In this document: positions 17,756 to 25,463 of the stretch, piece after piece
How the letters are laid out: every line of letters starts with the position of its first letter
Numbering within the stretch: the stretch's first letter is position 1
Origin: UBA10649 sp963749905
Lineage (GTDB): Bacteria; Actinomycetota; Actinomycetes; S36-B12
NCBI GenBank assembly: GCA_963749905.1
Contig: CAVVOF010000003.1
Coordinates: 682,001-746,000 of the forward strand
Length of the DNA stretch: 64,000 bases
Direction of reading: 5' to 3'
Notes under the pieces: generated by a model
What the model was told of the DNA's origin: nothing
The model's database searches: none
What the model saw: the letters and a program-made list of their open reading frames with translations, nothing else
Position numbers and translations under genes: made by a program

Positions 17756-17986
17756 TCACTTCTTCCTGATGTAGAACTTCAGAACGTTGCCCTCTTCACT
17801 CGATTCAAGCAGTTCGTTTCCGGTTTGGCTCGCCCACGCGGGGATGTCCGAGCGGGCGCCGGCGTCAGTGGCCATGACGAGCATGACGTCGCCGGTGGTG
17901 AGCTGCTTCGCGGCCTTCGCCGTCATGAGCACGGGCATCGGGCAGCTCTTGCCGGTCGCGTCGACCGTGGTCGTGACGTTCTCCAT
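17756..17986 (-). CDS. tusA: TusA/SirA-family sulfur carrier protein
   Basis: A 76-residue sulfurtransferase. Cys15 in the hallmark KSCPMPVL accepts persulfide sulfur, and the rest forms the two-layer alpha/beta sandwich with GDVMLVMATDAGARSDIPAW and a C-terminal FYIRKK. In sulfur-oxidising prokaryotes TusA and DsrE2 shuttle protein-bound persulfide. The gene sits between dsrE2 and the ferredoxin/NrfD subunit in one operon, with gaps of 29 and 6 bases, which supports that role here. The symbol refers to family membership. Whether it also serves tRNA thiolation cannot be told. Confidence 0.88.
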   Translation of the reverse strand: MENVTTTVDATGKSCPMPVLMTAKAAKQLTTGDVMLVMATDAGARSDIPAWASQTGNELLESSEEGNVLKFYIRKK

Positions 17987-18015
17987 TGTTCCTCCTGGTG
18001 GATGGTGAGGCCGAG

Positions 18016-18513
18016 CTAGATGAACAGGCTGATCTGGGACTTGGACATCTTTCCGAGGGCGGTGGCGGCACCGACCGGCTCACCGAGGTCGGGCAGCATC
18101 TGGTCGGCGCGGATGCCGAGGAGGTCCATGGTCATCTGACAGGGCCAGAGCTTGACGCCCATCTCCTGGCACATCTCGAACAGGTCCTCCGGCGGCAGCA
18201 GGCCGTTCTTGTTGGCCACCTTGCGCATCATCCAGCGCCCCATGCCGCCCATGTTCATCTTGGAGAGCTTGGCCTTCTTGAAGCCGGGCGGGTTCATCCC
18301 GCCCAGCATCTTGGTCATCGCGTCGTGGCCGATCTTCTCCCCGTCGCGCACGAGGGGGAAGAGCCCCCAGAAGGTGAAGAAGACGGTGACGTCCATTCCG
18401 CTGGCGGCCGCGGTCGAACTCAGGATCATCGTCGGCCACAGCTTGTCGAGATCTCCGCTGAACGCGATGATCGTCATGGACTCTTCTGGCGACTCAGGCA
18501 TCGCGTCTGACAT
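18016..18513 (-). CDS. DsrE2-like (DsrE/DsrF/DrsH family) protein
   Basis: A 165-residue protein with a Rossmann-like DsrE fold: TIIAFSGDLDKLWPTMIL at the N-terminus, DVTVFFTFWGLFPL, and the conserved cysteine region MCQEMGVKLWPCQMTMDLLG with Cys115 and Cys125. The second Cys, in CQMTM, matches the persulfide-carrying residue of DsrE2 proteins. The ATG at 18513 follows AAGGGG. It is the first gene of the operon dsrE2-tusA-ferredoxin/NrfD-SoeA-like-tauE-moeA. In the family it hands sulfane sulfur to TusA; that is presumably its role here. Confidence 0.87.
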   Translation of the reverse strand: MSDAMPESPEESMTIIAFSGDLDKLWPTMILSSTAAASGMDVTVFFTFWGLFPLVRDGEKIGHDAMTKMLGGMNPPGFKKAKLSKMNMGGMGRWMMRKVANKNGLLPPEDLFEMCQEMGVKLWPCQMTMDLLGIRADQMLPDLGEPVGAATALGKMSKSQISLFI

Positions 18514-18697
18514 GGGAACCCCTTCCGGCTCTCGGAACCGTAGAGGCTTGAGCACTTCCAATCAAGGGTTTTCCGCGAAAAACCCTTCCCAATCCTCAAT
18601 TTGTGCATTAGCGTCCGCGAATATGTCGATCTGCGCATCGACAGATGGATACCCATCCATTCCGATAGGAAAGCAGTTCCGCCGACCAGGAGGCACG
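18514..18697. promoter_or_regulatory. Divergent promoter region of the sulfur module with a long palindrome
   Basis: This AT-richer 184-base spacer separates dsrE2 (minus) from the rhodanese-MBL gene (plus). At 18564-18587 lies a 24-base near-perfect palindrome: AAGGGTTTT, CCGCG, AAAAACCCTT. A second inverted repeat is GTCGAT-CTGCGC-ATCGAC, followed by TGGATACCCATCCA. Palindromes of this kind fit ArsR-type winged-helix dimers. An ArsR gene lies just beyond the MBL gene, so I infer that it controls both directions. Confidence 0.5.
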
Positions 18698-19834
18698 ATG
18701 GCACGAGTAATCACGTCCCGTGATCTGTACGACGAGATCGAGGCCGGCACGGTGCCGTTCATCCTCGATGTCCGCAACCAGGACGAGTTCGCCGCCTGGC
18801 AGATCGAGGGGCCGAAGCCGGTCGAGATGAAGAACCTGCCCATCTGGATGGCCGTGGAGCAGATCGAGGACCTGGCGCAGGAGATGCCGGACGGCTCGGT
18901 GGTCGTATGCGCTCACGGCAACGGCAGCGACCTGCTCATCGACATGCTCGAGGACGAGGGCAAGTCCGTGCGGAACCTGGACGGCGGCACAGCGGCCTGG
19001 GCTGAGCTCCTGGTGCCTCGGCGGCTGCCCGACCTGCCAGACGGACTGATCGCCTGGCAGGTGCAGCGTCCGTCGAAGGCGTGCATCTCCTACGTGATCG
19101 GCGTGCCCGGGCGCAACGCCATCGTCGTGGACCCCGCGCGCTTCCCCCAGCCGTACATCGATCTCGCGGCGAGCGAGGGCATGACGATCACGCACGTCAT
19201 CGACACCCATGTGCACGCGGACCACATCACCGGCGGCCCGGAGCTGGCCGAGGCGGCCGGCGCCACCTACCACGTCCCGATCGAGGACACCGGCAAGGCG
19301 CCCACCCCCTTCGCCAACGAGCCACTGGCCGACGGAGCGGAGATCGACCTCGGCGACGCCACGGTCCATGTGCTGTCCATCAAGATGCCGGGCCACACGC
19401 CTGGATCGACGTGCATCAACCTGCCCGGCAGCTTCCTGCTCACCGGCGACACCGTCTTCGTGCGCGGCGTGGGGCGACCAGACCTCACGGGCCGGGCGGA
19501 GGAACTGGCGACCGAGCTCTACCACACCGTGCATGAGCGGCTCCAGCCGCTCGATCCGGCCACCATGGTGCTGCCCGCGCACTGGTCGTTCCCGAACGAG
19601 ATCGGCGAGGACGGCCTGGTGCGCACGGACCTCGGGACCGTGTTCGAGAACACCCTGCTCAGCGAGGCGGACATGGCCAAGTTCATCCAGGAGGTCATCA
19701 CCTCGCTGCCCAGTGCGCCGGACACCTACGACACCATCCGACTGGTGAACTCGGGCCGCAAGGACGCCACCGCAGACGAGATCGAGTTCCTCGAGATCGG
19801 CAAGAACCAGTGCGCGGCCTCCACCACCACCTGA
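18698..19834 (+). CDS. Rhodanese / metallo-beta-lactamase fusion, persulfide dioxygenase type
   Basis: A 378-residue two-domain protein. The rhodanese domain (about 1-110) has Cys71 in the active loop CAHGNGS. The MBL domain (about 125-340) has H171-x-H173-x-D175-H176, H233 in GHTPGS, D251 in GDTVF and H295 in PAHW. The single Asp and ligand pattern, together with GVGRPDL, match ETHE1-like persulfide dioxygenases, which bind one Fe(II) and oxidise glutathione- or low-molecular-weight persulfide to sulfite. Here the rhodanese domain is N-terminal. The ATG has CCAGGAGG upstream. The gene faces the sulfite-handling operon, so its product could be that operon's substrate. Confidence 0.85.
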   Translation: MARVITSRDLYDEIEAGTVPFILDVRNQDEFAAWQIEGPKPVEMKNLPIWMAVEQIEDLAQEMPDGSVVVCAHGNGSDLLIDMLEDEGKSVRNLDGGTAAWAELLVPRRLPDLPDGLIAWQVQRPSKACISYVIGVPGRNAIVVDPARFPQPYIDLAASEGMTITHVIDTHVHADHITGGPELAEAAGATYHVPIEDTGKAPTPFANEPLADGAEIDLGDATVHVLSIKMPGHTPGSTCINLPGSFLLTGDTVFVRGVGRPDLTGRAEELATELYHTVHERLQPLDPATMVLPAHWSFPNEIGEDGLVRTDLGTVFENTLLSEADMAKFIQEVITSLPSAPDTYDTIRLVNSGRKDATADEIEFLEIGKNQCAASTTT

Positions 19835-19908
19835 CGAGTGGGGGCGCGCACGTCCCCGGCTGGACAACGTAGGGTCATGGCGGACCTGAGCAGCGGAAGG
19901 GAGGGCCA

Positions 19909-20253
19909 GTGGACCGAGAGACGTCGCTCGAACTGCACGAGCTGCACGCACGGATCTGCAAGGCGATCGCCGATCCGAAGCGACTGCTGATCATCAGCGA
20001 ACTCCGCGACGGTCCCAAGACCGTGGGCGAGCTGGCTGTCGACCTCGAGCTGTCCCAGTCCAACACCAGCCAGCACCTGGCGATCCTGCGCGAGCGGGGG
20101 CTGGTGGAGGCCACCAAGGACGGGTCCAGCGTGTACTACTCGCTCACCAGCAAGAAGGTGGTCAAGGCGATCGACCTGCTCCGGGAGTTCATGGTCGACC
20201 AGCTCGGCGACCAGAGCCGCCTGGGTCGGGCGGCCACGCGCGCAGCGCGATAG
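19909..20253 (+). CDS. ArsR-family transcriptional regulator
   Basis: A 114-residue winged-helix regulator. The recognition region is LAVDLELSQSNTSQHLAILRERGLV (quoted here as SQSNTSQHLAILRERGLV), preceded by ADPKRLLIISELRDGP. Only one cysteine is visible (Cys17), so the paired cysteines of metal or persulfide sensors such as BigR are missing and the signal is not obvious. The GTG start follows GGGAGGG. It lies 74 bases downstream of the persulfide dioxygenase-like gene on the same strand, so it is a candidate regulator of the sulfur module. Confidence 0.85.
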   Translation: MDRETSLELHELHARICKAIADPKRLLIISELRDGPKTVGELAVDLELSQSNTSQHLAILRERGLVEATKDGSSVYYSLTSKKVVKAIDLLREFMVDQLGDQSRLGRAATRAAR

Positions 20254-20261
20254 GCGGAAGC

Positions 20262-20294
20262 GTCAGCCCTGGGGGGTGTCAGCCCTTGGGGGGC
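20262..20294. repeat. Short tandem duplication at the end of the DUF1232 gene
   Basis: GTCAGCCCTGGGGGGT (20262-20277) is followed directly by GTCAGCCCTTGGGGGGC (20278-20294). The second copy contains the stop codon and last codons of the DUF1232 gene. The first copy is downstream, so it looks like a local duplication at the gene's 3' end. Confidence 0.6.
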
Positions 20295-20659
20295 TCGCCG
20301 ATGACGACCCCCTGGATCACGTCGCCCGCGCCCGGCGCCGGCTCGGCGCCGTCCTGCGCGTCGAGGTAGTCCTCGGCGCTGGAGAGCAGGGCGGCCACGG
20401 CCATCGCGGCCAGGGCGAGGTCGTCCGCGATGCCGAACGGGCCGAGCAGCAGCTCAGGCAGGACGTCCACGGGTGAGACGACGTAGGCGATGCCCAGGAC
20501 CCCGGCGAGGATGCGCCCACGAGGCGCCCCCGGCCACCGACCGGTGACGGTGTCCCTCAGCATCGGGATGACGGCGCGCAGGCGCTGGGTCAGCGGATGC
20601 CGGCCGTTGCTGGCCCGCACCGCACTCGCCACCGTGGTGGCTCCACGAATCACGCCCAC
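20279..20659 (-). CDS. YkvA/DUF1232 family membrane protein
   Basis: A 126-residue protein. The diagnostic motif of DUF1232 is visible as YVVSPVDVLPE in the middle, followed by FGIADDLALAAMAVAALL. One or two hydrophobic segments suggest membrane association. Function unknown for the family. The GTG at 20659 has GAAGGAG upstream. It ends 25 bases from the convergent ArsR gene. Confidence 0.8.
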   Translation of the reverse strand: MGVIRGATTVASAVRASNGRHPLTQRLRAVIPMLRDTVTGRWPGAPRGRILAGVLGIAYVVSPVDVLPELLLGPFGIADDLALAAMAVAALLSSAEDYLDAQDGAEPAPGAGDVIQGVVIGEPPKG

Positions 20660-20792
20660 GTGAGTCTCCTTCGTCGCCGGGCACGTCTCTCGGTGTCAAC
20701 CCGCGGGACGCGCACGACATTCCGACGCGGCTGGCTCCCCGGCCGTTCCCGACAGCGACGAGGCATGGCAGCGAGGAATGGCGTCCGCGACC

Positions 20793-20907
20793 GGGACAAC
20801 TGCGCGATCCGCCCCCTCTCCCGGCCCCGGATTGCTCGTTTCTCCCGCAATGCGGGACAAACGAGTGAAGACGGGGTGGATTGGGGGGCGGATCGCGTGG
20901 TTGTCCC
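20793..20907. repeat. Nested inverted repeat with a dispersed palindromic core
   Basis: Outer arms at 20793-20816 and 20884-20907 match as inverted repeats at 22 of 24 positions (GGGACAAC..GCGATCCGCCCCC type). Inside lies a 31-base palindrome at 20835-20865, with arms CTCGTTTCTCCCGCA and TGCGGGACAAACGAG (one mismatch). The sequence at 20826-20863 recurs with about 34 of 40 matches at 58634-58673, downstream of fba, so the core is a dispersed REP-like element. It sits downstream of the Gly/Gln-rich gene and may end its transcript. The rest of the 270-base gap (20660-20929) holds the DUF1232 promoter but nothing else I recognise. Confidence 0.65.
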
Positions 20908-20929
20908 AGAGTTGCCGAGAGTCCGAGCG

Positions 20930-21574
20930 TCAGCTCGTGCTGGAGGGGGTGGGCTCGCTCTCCGTCAACGGCCCGGTGCCGTCCTGCTCGCCGTAGCCGC
21001 GGCCCTGACCTTGGCCCTGGCCGAAGCCCTGACCCGGGCCCTGGCCCTGGCCGAAGCCCTGACCGCCCTCGGAGTGCCGGCCCTCACGACCGCCGCCCAA
21101 GCCCTGCTGGCCGTCCTGGTGACCCGGCCGAGCGCCCTGGCCGCCACCGAAGCCCTGCTGGCCGTCCTGTTCGCCTTCACGTCCACCGCCCTGGCGTCCG
21201 CCCTGGCCTGGCCCGACCGGGCCGCCGGCCTCGGGGCCCTCGCCCCACTGCTGCGCGGACCGATCCATCCGCCAGTCGTCGCCGTCACCGCCCGTTGCGT
21301 GACCCACGGCGAATCCGACGGCGCCGGCGACCACGATCATGCCGGCGGCGACCACGCCGCCGACCACCTCGAGGATCGTCCGGGTGTGGTTCGGATGCGA
21401 CGTGGCCGACGCGGAGGCCGGCACCGCGGCCGACCCGACCGGCGGGGAGGCCACCGTCGGCTCGTCAGCCGCCACGGGCTGCTGGTCCGCGAGCTGCAGG
21501 GCCTCGGTGGGCGTGCTGTCGGGGTTCCCGGTGCCCTCGGGCTGATCGTTCTGCGGGGTGGTCTCGTCACTCAT
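20930..21574 (-). CDS. Single-pass membrane protein with Gly/Gln-rich low-complexity tail
   Basis: A 214-residue protein: a disordered acidic Pro/Ala-rich N-terminus (1-65), one transmembrane helix (about 67-91, LEVVGGVVAAGMIVVAGAVG), then a low-complexity tail. The tail contains repeated GQGFGQGQGPGQ and DGQQGFGGG / DGQQGLGGG units, probably extracytoplasmic. No known domain. Similar Gly/Gln-rich tails occur on actinobacterial surface proteins but without assigned function. Repeat number may vary between strains. Transcription probably ends at the nested inverted repeat just downstream. Confidence 0.65.
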   Translation of the reverse strand: MSDETTPQNDQPEGTGNPDSTPTEALQLADQQPVAADEPTVASPPVGSAAVPASASATSHPNHTRTILEVVGGVVAAGMIVVAGAVGFAVGHATGGDGDDWRMDRSAQQWGEGPEAGGPVGPGQGGRQGGGREGEQDGQQGFGGGQGARPGHQDGQQGLGGGREGRHSEGGQGFGQGQGPGQGFGQGQGQGRGYGEQDGTGPLTESEPTPSSTS

Positions 21575-21657
21575 CGTGGCTCCTCAGTCATCTGTATCGA
21601 CGGTGCCACTGTGCCCGGGCAACGTCAGCGGTCGATGTCGCTGATGTTCGGGAATGG

Positions 21658-22215
21658 TCAGGTCGCCGGGCAGGCACCCCAGCGACCGACCAGGCCGGCT
21701 CGTGCCGCGGACTCCGCGGCCGCGAACTCGGGCTGCCAGGCGAACCGGCTCGAGCCGTACTGCCGCTCCTCGGCGTACCCGCCGACGATCGCCTCCAGGT
21801 TGAACAGTCGCAAGGTGCCGTCCGGAAGCTCGCGCCAGACGTAGGCCAACGCGCGGTCGTAGGCATCTGTGCGCCCCTGCGAGTCGTCGAACTCGAGCGT
21901 CACCGTTGCGCCACTCAGCAGGTCCTTGGCGAAGTCGGACGCCTCGGGGCCGAAGCACTCGACCGGAGCGTCCTGCTTGACGGTCTCCGGGGTGTCGATC
22001 CCGATCATCCGGACGCTCACGCTCTCGCCGTCGATCCAGACGCGCACGGTGTCCCCGTCGACGACGCGGTCGACGCGCAGGTTGGCCGAAGTATCGCCGC
22101 GCGGAGCGAGCGACGGATCGACGGACGGTGCCGCCACCTCGGTCGCGCCACCGCCGCACGCTGACGCCGACAGCACTACGAGAAGCGCACTGGCGAGGGT
22201 CCTGCGCGTGGTCAT
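21658..22215 (-). CDS. Secreted thermonuclease-like (SNase) protein, probable lipoprotein
   Basis: A 185-residue exported nuclease. The signal peptide ends at SASAC, a near-lipobox with Cys20, so it is probably lipid-anchored. The OB-fold SNase domain follows: RVVDGDTVRVWIDGE, then VRMIGIDTPETV containing the catalytic Arg and Glu, and DRALAYVW containing the second catalytic Arg. All three catalytic positions of staphylococcal nuclease are present. It probably degrades external DNA or RNA. It is divergent from ppk2. Confidence 0.85.
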   Translation of the reverse strand: MTTRRTLASALLVVLSASACGGGATEVAAPSVDPSLAPRGDTSANLRVDRVVDGDTVRVWIDGESVSVRMIGIDTPETVKQDAPVECFGPEASDFAKDLLSGATVTLEFDDSQGRTDAYDRALAYVWRELPDGTLRLFNLEAIVGGYAEERQYGSSRFAWQPEFAAAESAARAGLVGRWGACPAT

Positions 22216-22286
22216 AGCCGCACGCTAGTGCGATGAATGTCGGGCTCATGAGGCGAGAAGGGTCCTGTGGATGCCAGACTCTCGCT

Positions 22287-23180
22287 GTGGCGAAGAAGCA
22301 CAAGGATCCGCATCGGCGATCGAGTGACCTGCCCAAGCGCATGCCCAAGCCCCTGTACGAGAAGGAGCTCTACCGGCTGCAAGCCGAGCTGGTGAAGCTC
22401 CAGGAGTGGGTGCGGCTCGAGGGCGTGCGCGTGGTCATCCTGTTCGAGGGACGGGACGCAGCCGGAAAGGGCTCGACGATCAAGCGGGTGACCGAGTACC
22501 TCAACCCGCGCGTCGCCAGCATCGTCGCGCTCCCGGCTCCCACCGAACGCCAGCGCACGCAGTGGTACTTCCAGCGGTATGTCGAGCACCTGCCGGCCGC
22601 CGGCGAGATGCGGCTGTTCGACCGGTCCTGGTACAACCGCGCCGGCGTCGAGCGGGTCATGGGGTTCTGCACGCCCGACGAGTACCGACGGTTCCTGCAC
22701 CAGACGCCCATCTTCGAGCGACTGCTCGTCGAGGACGGCATCATCCTGCGCAAGTACTGGTTCAGCGTCAGTGACGCCGAGCAGGAGCGCCGGTTCGCTT
22801 CGCGCCTCCAGGACCCGATGCGCCAGTGGAAGCTCTCCCCGATGGACCTCGAGTCCATCACGCGGTGGGAGGACTACTCACGCGCCAAGGACGAGATGCT
22901 CGTGCACACGGACATCCCCGAGGCGCCCTGGTACGTGGTCGAGGCCGACGACAAGCGACGGGCGCGGATCAACATGATCCACCACCTGCTCTCGACCGTC
23001 CCGTACTACGCGGCCACCCGTGCGCCGCTCGCTCTGCCCACCCGCCCGGCCCCGAAGGGCTACGAACGGCCACCGCGAGAACTCAGCCACTACATCCCGG
23101 ACCACGCTGCCACCGTCCTCGGGGAGCCCACACGCACGCCTGACACGCCGTTCAGCGTGGCGCCGCACACCCCGATCTAG
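22287..23180 (+). CDS. ppk2: Polyphosphate kinase 2
   Basis: A 297-residue PPK2, which transfers phosphate between polyphosphate and nucleotides. Walker A is FEGRDAAGKGSTIK (around residues 53-66). The catalytic Walker-B-like motif is RLFDRSWYNRAGVERV (Asp112, Arg113), and the lid region with RQWKLSPMDLES follows. One-domain length. The GTG at 22287 is chosen because the product then begins MAKKHK, typical for the family, and CAGACT lies exactly six bases upstream. Class I (NDP to NTP) is likely from overall pattern, but class is not certain. Confidence 0.92.
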   Translation: MAKKHKDPHRRSSDLPKRMPKPLYEKELYRLQAELVKLQEWVRLEGVRVVILFEGRDAAGKGSTIKRVTEYLNPRVASIVALPAPTERQRTQWYFQRYVEHLPAAGEMRLFDRSWYNRAGVERVMGFCTPDEYRRFLHQTPIFERLLVEDGIILRKYWFSVSDAEQERRFASRLQDPMRQWKLSPMDLESITRWEDYSRAKDEMLVHTDIPEAPWYVVEADDKRRARINMIHHLLSTVPYYAATRAPLALPTRPAPKGYERPPRELSHYIPDHAATVLGEPTRTPDTPFSVAPHTPI

Positions 23181-23201
23181 GCGCGCCTCCCGAACGGTGG
23201 T

Positions 23202-23741
23202 CTAGTTCCAGCGCTCGCCGGTGATGTCCGTCAGGTGGTGGACCGGGTCGTGGACGATGTAACGGGCGAACGACTCGACGGTGAAGGATGATCCGTCGCC
23301 TCGACGCCCCGGCCGAGACCACGCATCGTCGGGGACGGCCTCGAGATCCGCAGCGAAGGCCTCGGCCGCACGGACCATCTGCTCCGTGGCGACCGCCGGA
23401 TCCTGGTGGTAGTAGTCGTCCTCGATGGCCGCGGCGTCCGGGTCCCAGTTGGCGTACAGAGGATCGTCCTCGGTGAGCATTCGCTCAACCCGCATGCAGG
23501 CAAGGTCGTAGACGTCGCGCACGTGGCAGGTGTACTCGGACGGCGACCACACCGCGGGCCGGGGACGCTCCGTGGGCGCCGAGTGCTCGGCCATCGCCCC
23601 CGCCCAGCGGTCGGCGACCTCGCGGATGATGGCGGACAGCTCTGCGCGATCCGGCGATCGGGTGTCGAAGCCGCACTCGGGACACGCCTCCCCCAGCACC
23701 CAGGTCCAGTCCTTCGTGTCCGGCTCAGGCTGCTCAACCAT
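23202..23741 (-). CDS. DinB-like / mycothiol-dependent-type four-helix protein
   Basis: A 179-residue protein of the DinB superfamily, commonly mycothiol- or bacillithiol-linked metalloenzymes. It begins with a small CPECGFD segment and continues with WSPSEYTCHVRDVYDL (His in the first metal-ligand position) and ends FARYIVHDPVHHLTDI with the remaining His ligands. Substrate unknown. TACATT lies six bases before the ATG at 23741, so the transcript is probably leaderless. It is divergent from the SulP gene. Confidence 0.8.
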   Translation of the reverse strand: MVEQPEPDTKDWTWVLGEACPECGFDTRSPDRAELSAIIREVADRWAGAMAEHSAPTERPRPAVWSPSEYTCHVRDVYDLACMRVERMLTEDDPLYANWDPDAAAIEDDYYHQDPAVATEQMVRAAEAFAADLEAVPDDAWSRPGRRGDGSSFTVESFARYIVHDPVHHLTDITGERWN

Positions 23742-23764
23742 CCGCCAAATGTAGGTCCTCAGCC

Positions 23765-23773
23765 CTACCGTGG
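23765..23773 (+). promoter_or_regulatory. Leaderless -10 element (CTACCGTGG)
   Basis: TACCGT at 23766-23771 lies exactly six bases before the SulP GTG start. It is the second of three identical nine-base elements with identical spacing. The divergent DinB -10 box (23748-23753, minus) is only 12 bases away. Confidence 0.6.
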
Positions 23774-23777
23774 TGCC

Positions 23778-25463
23778 GTGACGAGCCACATCGGGGTGCA
23801 GCGCCTGCTGCACTATGACCGTCGCGACCTGCGCGGCGACCTGCTCGGAGCAGTCACGGTCACCGCGTATCTCATCCCACAGGTCATGGCCTACTCGGCG
23901 CTCGCCGGCCTCCCCCCGCAGACCGGCCTCGTCGTCATCGTCGTCGCGATGATCATCTACGCGTTGATCGGCTCGTCGCGCCTGCTGTCGGTCGGACCTG
24001 AATCCACGACCGCACTGATGACCGCAGCGGTGCTGGCGCCGATCGCCGCCGGAAGCGCCTCGCAGTACGCGGGCTACGCGGCGTTGCTGGCGCTGCTGGT
24101 CGGCGGCTTCGCGCTGCTGTCCGGACTGCTCAAGCTCGGATTCATCGGAGACCTGCTCTCGAGGCCGGTGCTCATCGGCTACATGGCCGGCGTCGGCGTG
24201 ATCATGATCACCAGCCAGCTGGAGAAGATCACCGGCGTCGACGTCGCGGGCAACACCTTCCTCGAGGACGTCAGCTCGTTCGCGCGTGGCGTCGCATCGG
24301 GCGACGGCAACTGGCAGACCCTGGTCCTCGGCCTCAGCGTCGCCGGACTGCTGCTGTTCTTCACGCCGCGGTACCCCAAGCTGCCCGTGCCATTGTTCGT
24401 GATGCTGCTGGCAACGCTCGTCGTGGCGGTCTTCGACCTGGCGCGATTCGGGGTCGAGACGGTCGGAGAGATCTCCATCACCGGACTCCAGCTCGGGCTG
24501 CCCGCGATGGATCTCGACGCCCTGCAATTGCTCCTGCTACCGGCGCTCGGCATCTTCGTCGTCGGGTACACCGACAACGTGCTCACCGCGCGTGCCTTCG
24601 CCACCCGCACCGGTACCAGCGTGCACAACAACCAGGAGTTCCTCGCGATGGGATCCGCGAACGTGGGCTCGGCCCTCGTCGGCGGCTTCCCCGTCAGCTC
24701 CAGTGCCAGCAGGACCGTCATCGCCGAGGCAAGCGGTGCCCGCTCGCAGGTGTATTCGCTGGTGTCCGCAGCGCTCGTCGTCGTCTCCGTCCTGGTGTTC
24801 GCCAGCGTGATCGCCGCCTTCCCGAATGCCGCACTCGGCGGCGTGGTGGCCTATGCGGCCATCCGCCTCATCGACGTCGCCGAGTTCCGGCGGCTGTGGC
24901 GGTTCCGCAGGCGCGAGTTCCTGCTCGCCCTCTCCGCCACGGCGGGCGTGCTGCTCTTCGACATCCTCTACGGCGTGCTCGCCGCCGTCGCGATCTCCGT
25001 CGTCGAGCTGCTGGCCCGCGTCGCCCGGCCGCACAACGCGGTCCTGGGCCAGAGTCCCGGCCTGGCCGGCTGGCATGACATCGACGACTACCCGGACACC
25101 ACGCAGGTGCCCGGGCTGGTCATCTTCCGGTACGACTCACCGCTCTTCTTCGCCAACGCAGAGGACTTCATCCGACGCTGCCGGGCCGCGATCGACGGCG
25201 CCGTGCCCACCTGCCGATGGTTCGTCCTCAACATGGAGGCCATCACCGAGGTGGACATCACCGGCCTGGACGCCCTCGACCAGGTCTGCACCTACTGCGA
25301 GGAGCACGGCATCGTCATGGCCCTCGACCACGTGAAGTTCGACGTGCGCCGAATGCTCGACAAGCACGGGGTGGGCGTCCGAATCGGGCACGACCTGATG
25401 TTCCCGACTCACCCCACCGCCGTTGCCGCGTACGAGACGTGGCGCCGGGACCACCCGGCCTAG
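23778..25463 (+). CDS. SulP family anion (sulfate) permease with STAS domain
   Basis: A 561-residue inner-membrane transporter. The first ~430 residues form the SulP membrane domain, with the family segment AYLIPQVMAYSALAGLPPQTG (given as IPQVMAYSALAGLPPQTG), then VGPESTTALMTA and FPVSSSASRTVIAE. The last ~120 residues are a STAS domain with VLNMEAITEVDITGLDALDQ (as NMEAITEVDITGLDAL). Members carry sulfate, bicarbonate or other anions. Nearby sulfur metabolism makes sulfate likely but not proven. The GTG is set by the TACCGT box. It ends by sharing CTAG with the convergent acyltransferase stop. Confidence 0.88.
   Translation: MTSHIGVQRLLHYDRRDLRGDLLGAVTVTAYLIPQVMAYSALAGLPPQTGLVVIVVAMIIYALIGSSRLLSVGPESTTALMTAAVLAPIAAGSASQYAGYAALLALLVGGFALLSGLLKLGFIGDLLSRPVLIGYMAGVGVIMITSQLEKITGVDVAGNTFLEDVSSFARGVASGDGNWQTLVLGLSVAGLLLFFTPRYPKLPVPLFVMLLATLVVAVFDLARFGVETVGEISITGLQLGLPAMDLDALQLLLLPALGIFVVGYTDNVLTARAFATRTGTSVHNNQEFLAMGSANVGSALVGGFPVSSSASRTVIAEASGARSQVYSLVSAALVVVSVLVFASVIAAFPNAALGGVVAYAAIRLIDVAEFRRLWRFRRREFLLALSATAGVLLFDILYGVLAAVAISVVELLARVARPHNAVLGQSPGLAGWHDIDDYPDTTQVPGLVIFRYDSPLFFANAEDFIRRCRAAIDGAVPTCRWFVLNMEAITEVDITGLDALDQVCTYCEEHGIVMALDHVKFDVRRMLDKHGVGVRIGHDLMFPTHPTAVAAYETWRRDHPA

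Noticed and set aside
20660..20929. Possible structured RNA or riboswitch in the nested inverted repeat
   Set aside because: Pairing is explained by simple nested arms and a dispersed palindrome; I see no known riboswitch core, and it is downstream of a gene rather than in a leader.
21001..21240. CRISPR-like repeats in the Gly/Gln-rich gene
   Set aside because: The repeats are in-frame codons of the low-complexity tail with irregular spacing and no unique spacers.
23742..24527. Longer DinB-like protein extending upstream on the minus strand
   Set aside because: The upstream segment is antisense to SulP and is low-complexity Arg/Gln/His.
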